From: Arachis hypogaea
Taxonomy: Eukaryota; Streptophyta; Magnoliopsida; Fabales; Fabaceae
Reading direction: 5' to 3'
NCBI RefSeq assembly: GCF_003086295.3
Contig: NC_092045.1
Location: forward strand, 87,434,693-87,498,692
DNA: 64,000 bases
Shown here: positions 58,612 through 64,000 of the stretch, one piece after another
Layout of the letters: every line of letters begins with the position of its first letter
How positions within the stretch are numbered: the stretch's first letter is position 1
Notes under the pieces: generated by a model
Database searches by the model: none
What the model was told of the DNA's origin: nothing
The model's input: only the letters and a program-made list of their open reading frames with translations
Position numbers and translations under genes: made by a program

Positions 58612-61441
58612 TCAGGTACAAGAAGATCTTCTCCTATTCTCTCTGAAATTGACCAAAGAACTCTTCGAAGATTAAGAAGAGCTGAAAGAGGGAAAAACAT
58701 TGTTGGAGAGGAAGAATCTGAGGAGGAATTCCAAGAGATGGAAGGAGATCCATCAAATCTCAATCAACTAGAAGGAGGGGCCAATAATAACCCACAACAA
58801 AGAAGAGTACTGGCTTCCTACACATTTGCAAATGCTAGACACTGTGGGAGTAGCATTCTTACCCCTAATGTCAATGCAAACAACTTTGAACTAAAGCCAC
58901 AACTCATCACATTGGTCCAAAACAACTGCTCTTTTGGAGGAGGACCATTGGAGGACCCGAACCAACATCTATCCACTTTCTTGAGGATCTGTGACACAGT
59001 TAAGAGCAATGGAGTGCACCCTGACATATACAAGCTGCTGTTGTTCCCATTCTCTCTCAGGGACAAAGCCACTCAATGGCTAGAAACATTTCCAAAGGAG
59101 AGCATCAACACTTGGGATGATTTGGTGAGCAAGTTTCTTGCCAAATTTTATCCCCCTCAAAGGATCATAAGATTGAAGATTGAGGTACAGACATTCACTC
59201 AAATGGATGCTGAAAATCTATATGAAGCATGGGAAAGATATAAGGCTCTGCTAAGGAAATGTCCACCAGAGATGTTCACTGAGTGGGACAAGCTGCAGAA
59301 CTTCTATGAAGGACTTACTCTGAAGGCTCAAGAGGCACTTGATCACTCAGCAGGAGGATCATTGCAATTGATGAAAACTGCAGAGGAAGCTCAAAAGGCA
59401 ACGCCAACCGTCACAGAGGAAGGGAATGTTAGAATTGGAAGGAGTGGATACAATTTTGGCTCAACACAAAGTGATGCAGCAGCAGATTCAGCAACAATTT
59501 GAGCAAATGGCCAAGAGAATTGATAGCCTTCAGGTTGCATCAGTGAGTGCCACAAGCCAACCATCAACTCCTTGGGGGCAGAATGAAGAGAACCAAGAAG
59601 AACAGCAACAAGAGCAAGTGCACTATATGAACAACCAAACTTCTGGATCAAATGAAGTGTATGGTGACACCTACAATCCATCTTGGAAGAACCACCCAAA
59701 CCTTAGGTGGGGAGACAACCACAACCAAAACCAACAACCATGGCAAAGAAACTCAGCTCAAAACACTCCAAGAAACAACCAAAATCACAACCAGCAGCCA
59801 ACTAACCAAAACTTTTACAGAAAACCCCAAAATAATTATCCCAACTCTAACCATTATCCACCCAATAACCAACCAACTAACCAAAACACTTACCATCATC
59901 CATCAACACCCCAAAACCAACCAATCTCACAAGATTCTCAAAGGATTACTAATCTGGAGATGCTCATGGAGACGATGATGAAGAACCAAGAATTGACAAC
60001 AAAGAACCAAGAAGCTTCCATGAAGAGCCTAGAAAGACAGATTGGACAGATCTCCAAGCAGATTTCTATTGAGAAACCTTCAAGCTCACTACCAAGTGAC
60101 ACCATTCCTAATCCAAAAGAAGAATGCAAAGCTGTGCAATTAAGGAGTGGAAGGACATTGGTAGATGGCAACCAAGGAGCAACCAAGAAACTCATGGAGA
60201 ATGACAAAGAGCCAACAGAGAAAGATGGAGCTAACAACAAGGACATAACAAGCAAGAATGTCCCAGAAAAGCTCACAAAAGAGAACAACCAACCACAGAA
60301 TTTAAAGAAGGGAAAGCAGATCATGGAAGAACCAAATCCAAAACAGCAGCAAGTGGAGAAGAGTCGTACATCTCCACTACCTTATCCACAGAGATTCCAA
60401 AAAGAAGCAACGGACCAACACTTCCACAAATTCCTTGAGACTTTCAAGAAGCTAGAGATCAACATACCCTTGGCTGAGGCATTGGAGCAAATGCCTCTAT
60501 ATGCCAAGTTCCTAAAGGAGCTCATCAACAAAAAGAGGAGTTAGAAGGAGAAGGAGACTGTAATGCTCACTGAAGAATGCAGTGCACTAATCAGAAAAGG
60601 ACTTCCTCCCAAGCTTGAAGATCCTGGAGGTTTCTTCCTACCTTGCACTATTGGAAGTATATTCATCGACAAGGGGATGTGTGACTTAGGAGCAAGCATA
60701 AATCTAATTCCATCCTCTTTAGTGAAAAAGCTTGGCATAGGAGAGGTGAAACCAATACAGATGCCCTTGGAATTGGTGGACCAATCAGTGGTATATCCTA
60801 AAGGGTTAATTGAAAACCTTTTAATTAAGGTTGACAAGTTCATCTTTCCTGCAGACTTTGTGATCCTAGAATCAGTAGATAATGAGAATGACTCCATAAT
60901 ACTTGGTCGACCATTTTTGGCCACTGCTAGAGCCATTGTAGATATAGAGCAGGGAGAGCTAACCCTCAGGATGCATGAAGAAAGCATCACCCTGAAAGTA
61001 TTTCCAGAATCACAAAGTAAAGAAGGAACAAGCAAGACAAGTAGTGACTTTCTTCCAAGGCAAGCAACCAACAACACAGTAGAACAGAAAAATGAACAGG
61101 TGCAAGAAGGAGAAGGAATTCAAAAAGAAGCCAGAATGATAAACAAAAAGGGAGGTATCACAACTCAAGTCACTGTCAAGGGAGAAAGATCTATAAGAAA
61201 GAAAAAGATGAAGAACAAGAAGAAGGCCTACAAAGGGTGGAAGAATAAGAAAATCCCAACTGAAGGATTTTCCAAAGGTGACAAGGTGCAACTAGTATAT
61301 CAACAGCTGGGAACAGAGGATCATTACACTATCAACCAAGTACTCTCTCTTGAGCATATTGAAATTGAGCATCAAGGCACACAGAGAAAGCTTACAGTGA
61401 GAGGGGACAAGTTGAGACATCACCAGCATCAACCACCCTAA
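58612..61441 (+). CDS. gag-protease of Ath-3 (one frameshift, one stop)
   Basis: The likely start is ATG 58612 (MSGTRRSS), aligned with the Ath-1 start; an upstream ATG at 58558 is in frame. Gag (FELKPQLITLVQNN, PFSLRDKATQWLE, WDDLVSKFLAKFYPP, YEAWERYK) is open to TGA 59502, but homology moves to the next frame near 59400-59425 and continues to TAG 60542-60544, then in the same frame to TAA 61439-61441. The middle is very rich in Asn, Gln and Pro. The motif LRSGRTL, typical of Athila gag-pol, is present near 60140. Protease shows CDLGASINLIPSSLVKKLG and ILGRPFLATARAIVD. The last ~70 residues (FSKGDKVQLVYQQL...VRGDKLRHH) resemble the C-terminal end of an Athila integrase. Confidence 0.85.
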
Positions 61442-61454
61442 AGGGAGTTCAATG

Positions 61455-61499
61455 TCAAGCTAGTGACAATAAAGAAGCGCTTGTTGGGAGGCAACCCAA
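61455..61499 (+). other. Conserved hairpin motif after Ath-3 gag-protease
   Basis: TCAAGCTAGTGACAATAAAG, AAGCGCTT and TTGGGAGGCAACCCAA, almost identical to 29414-29458 in Ath-1 although the adjoining coding ends differ. Confidence 0.75.
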
Positions 61500-61570
61500 C
61501 CTGAGGTAGTTTTCTTTTCATAGCTTTTTCAATAAAAATGTTGAATAATTGGTATGCATTGCAAGGAGCT

Positions 61571-61836
61571 AAGTTTGGTGTTGCACACCAAAACAATTTA
61601 AGGGAGAATGAAAGATTCTAAGTTTGGTGTTCCACCAAAAATCTCATTTAAAAGCACATTCTCACCTTTTGCATAATGCTAGCTCCAAGCAATCAAACAA
61701 ATTATCCAACCATTTAATTGCTTTCTAGCTTTAATTCCATAACCTTTAGCAAGAACACAAGATTTCACAAATGGTTAACTTGTTGCATCAGAGGCAGTGG
61801 CAAGCAATTAAGTTTGGTGTTCCCACACCAAAATAA
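61571..61836 (+). repeat. Three AAGTTTGGTGT hairpins in Ath-3
   Basis: At 61571, 61620 and 61810 the motif AAGTTTGGTGTT is followed after 2-4 bases by its complement (ACACCAAA or CACCAAA), giving 7-8-bp stems. The region is non-coding. Confidence 0.8.
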
Positions 61837-61866
61837 ATCCAAGAGCCACACTCAATTTATGCATAC

Positions 61867-63518
61867 TGATGAGCGGATAATTTATACGCTTTTTGGCATT
61901 GTTTTTAGGTAGTTTTTAGTAAGTTCAAGCTACTTTTAGGGATGTTTTCATTAGTTTTTATGTTAAATTCACATTTCTGGACTTTACTATGAGTTTGTGT
62001 GTTTTTCTGTGATTTCAGATAATTTCTGACTGAAATTGAGGGATTTGAGCAAAACTCTTAAAAAGGCTGACAAAAGGACTGCTGATGCTGTTGGAATCTG
62101 ACCTCCCTGTACTCGAAATGGATTTTCTGGAGTTACAGAACTCCAATTGGTGCGCTCTCAACGGCGTTGGAAATTAGACATCCAGAGCTTTCCAGAAATA
62201 TATAATAGTCCATACTTTATTCGGAAATTGACGACGTAACTTGGCGTTGAACGCCAAGTACATGCTGCTGTCTGGAGTTAAACGCCAGAAAAACGTCATG
62301 ATCCGGAGTTGAACGCCCAAAACACGTTATAACTTGGAGTTCAACTCCAAGAAAAGCCTCAGCTCGTGGATAGATCAAGCTCAGCCCAAACATACACCAA
62401 GTGGGGTCCGGAAGTGAATTTATGCATCAAATACTTACTCATGTAAACCCTAGTAGCTAGTCTAGTATAAATAGGATAAGTTACTATTGTATTAGACATC
62501 TTTGGTCTCAGTTTTGTTTTATTCTTCATCCTAGGAGGCTATTGATCACATTCAGGGGGCTGTCCATTCGGCCATGCCTGAACCTTTTACTTATGTATTT
62601 TCAACGGTGGAGTTTCTACACACCATAGATTAAGGGTGTGGAGCTCTGCTGTACCTCAAGTTTCAATACAATTATTATTACTTTCTATTCAATTCTCTTC
62701 TATTCTTATTCCAAGATATACGTTATACTTAACTTTGATGAATGTGATGATCCGTGAAACTCATCATCATTCTCACCTATGAACGTGCGTGATTGACAAC
62801 CACTTCCGTTCTACCTTAGGCTGGGCGCATATCTCTTAGATTCCCCAACAGAATCTTCGTGGTATAAGTTAGATAGATGGCGGCATTCATGAGGATCCGG
62901 AAAGTCTAAACCTTGTCTATGGTATTCCGAGTAGGATTCTGGGATTGAATGACTGTGACGAGCTTCAAACTCCTGAAGGCTGGGCGTGATGACAAACGCA
63001 AAAGAATCAAGGGATTCTATTCCAACCTGATTGAGAACCGACAGATGATTAGCCGTGCTGTGACAGAGCATAGGAACGTTTTCACTGAGAGGATGGGATG
63101 TAGCCATTGACAACGGTGATGCCCTACATACAGCTTACCATGGAAAGGAGTAGGAAGGATTGGATGAATGTAATAAGAAAATAGAGATACGAGAGGAGCA
63201 CAGCATCTTCACACACTTATCTGAAATTCCCACTATTGATTTACATAAGTATTTCTATCTTATTTTATTTTCTATTTATTAATTATTTTCGAACTCATCA
63301 TAAACCAATTTAATCTGCCTAACTGAGATTTACAAGGTGACCATAGCTTGCTTCATACCAACAATCTATGTGGGATCGACCCTTACTCACGTAAGGTATT
63401 ACTTGGATGACCCAGTACACTTGCTGGTTAAGTTGAACGGAATTGTGTCCGTACATAGTTGAAAAAGCAATGAATTTTACAAAATGCAATAACAAAGGAA
63501 TCACAATTTCGTCCACCA
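61867..63518 (+). repeat. 5' LTR of Ath-4
   Basis: 1652 bp, TGATGAGCGGATAATTTATA to TCGTCCACCA. Perfect palindromes CTTGGCGTTGAACGCCAAG (about 62240-62258) and CTTGGAGTTCAACTCCAAG (62333-62351) lie upstream of TATAAATA at 62466-62473. The TATA box is 599 bp from the LTR start, the same as in Ath-1 (598 and 599). The GGAAAT...GCTTTCCAG block is at 62166-62212. Confidence 0.9.
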
Positions 63519-63523
63519 AGTTT

Positions 63524-63542
63524 TTGGCGCCGTTGCCGGGGA
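63524..63542 (+). other. Primer-binding site, Ath-4
   Basis: TTGGCGCCGTTGCCGGGGA, a perfect match to the tRNA-Asp complement, after the AGTTT spacer. Confidence 0.88.
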
Positions 63543-64000
63543 TTGTTCGAGTATGGACAACTGACGGTTCATCTTGTTGCTCAGATTAGGTAATTTTCTT
63601 TTCAAAAATCTTTTTCAAAAATCTTTTTCAAAATTTTTCTTTTCTTTTTCGTTTTTCCAAATTTTATTTTCAAAAAAAATTAATAAAAATCCAAAAAAAT
63701 TAATAAAATCATAAAAACCAAAAATATTTTGTGTTTCTTGTTTGAGTCTTCAGTCAATTTTTAAGTTTGGTGTCAATTGCATGCCTTTAAAATTTTTTCT
63801 TGCATTTTTCGAAAATTCCATGCATTCATAGTGTTCTTCATGATCTTCAAGTTGTTCTTGACAAGTCTTCTTGTTTGATCTTGATGTTTTCTTGTTTTGT
63901 GTTGTTTGTTGTTTTTCATATGCATTTTTCGTTTGTTAGAGTCCATGCATTAAAGATTTCTAAGTTTGGTGTCTTGCATGTTTTCTTTGCATTAAAAATG
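63543..64000 (+). other. Leader of Ath-4 to the window edge
   Basis: Non-coding. TTTTTCAAAAATC-type low-complexity sequence (63598-63720) and AAGTTTGGTGTC motifs at 63763 and 63962 match the layout of the Ath-1 leader (25901 and 26062). Confidence 0.7.

Larger units (their letters stand above)
56396..61866 (+). mobile_element. Ath-3: Athila-type element, interrupted by Ath-4
   Basis: 5' LTR (56396-58393), primer-binding site, gag-protease and 3' non-coding motifs are present; the rest lies beyond Ath-4, outside the window. No RT is present between protease and the terminal motifs, so it looks non-autonomous. The exact left end is uncertain by a few bases (TGATGACAGG or TGACAGG). Confidence 0.82.
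61867..64000 (+). mobile_element. Ath-4: 5' part of an Athila-type element (FIDEL-like)
   Basis: LTR 61867-63518, then AGTTT, primer-binding site and leader to the window edge. The left flank is CATAC (61862-61866). From memory the LTR start TGATGAGCGGATAATTTATA is that of the peanut FIDEL family. Coding content lies outside the window. Confidence 0.85.

Noticed and set aside
6793..63542. tRNA-Asp-like sequences as tRNA genes
   Set aside because: Only the 19 bases complementary to the tRNA 3' end are present, in primer-binding position; no cloverleaf can be formed.

Overview
The window is eukaryotic, plant, intergenic DNA made almost entirely of LTR retrotransposons inserted into one another. 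I found no host protein-coding gene, tRNA or rRNA gene. The Athila-type LTRs that open with TGATGAGCGGAYAATTTRTACG match what I recall as the FIDEL/Feral families of peanut, so Arachis is the likely source; that attribution is recall, not a search. All recognisable elements are Ty3/gypsy and fall into two groups. Tat-type elements have ~0.5-kb LTRs (TGTTCATACC...CTCGGAACA), gag-pol with a second RNase H, and a gene on the opposite strand between pol and the 3' LTR. Athila-type elements have 1.65-2.0-kb LTRs (a solo-like one is 2.7 kb) and, here, carry gag-protease without reverse transcriptase. Wherever a primer-binding site is visible, in both groups, it is complementary to tRNA-Asp.

The nesting can be read from 5-bp target duplications. 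From outside in: Tat-2 (minus, 2716-6282 continuing at 52895-56395) was split by Tat-3 (plus, 6283-52889, duplication CATCC). Tat-3 was split twice: by Tat-4 (minus, 10062-18204, duplication ACTTC) and by Tat-5 (plus, 20732-48705, duplication ATGAC). Tat-5 was split by Ath-1 (plus, 23684-34020, duplication TAGAT) and carries Tat-6 (plus, 35563-45494), whose left end was deleted so that Tat-5 pol is fused in frame to Tat-6 gag. Tat-4 contains Ath-2, a 2.7-kb Athila-like solo LTR (11240-13914) next to a large deletion. On the right, Tat-2 is cut by Ath-3 (56396 onward), itself cut by Ath-4 (61867 to the edge). On the left, 1-2216 is the end of Tat-1, and 2217-2715 is the only stretch I cannot assign. 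Rough by-eye LTR divergence (Ath-1 about 1%, Tat-5 about 4%, Tat-3 about 6%) agrees with this order.

The best-preserved coding regions are the Tat-6 gag-pol (one 1509-codon frame plus a short tail after a 1-base deletion), the antisense gene of Tat-5 (open through both exons until truncated), and an extra ORF in Ath-1 (30346-31395). Most other frames carry stop codons, many explained by C-to-T change.

The most interesting signals are: (1) the antisense gene, kept in six Tat copies with a phase-1 intron of 91-97 bp; (2) arrays of short palindromes, different in sequence but placed just upstream of the TATA box in every Athila-type LTR here, with compensating changes between arms in Ath-2; (3) a second palindrome array followed by a TATA box ahead of the extra ORF inside Ath-1; (4) conserved hairpin motifs after gag-protease and before the 3' LTR; (5) a polypurine-tract-like motif, AAGTTTGGTGT, repeated twelve times across three Athila elements.
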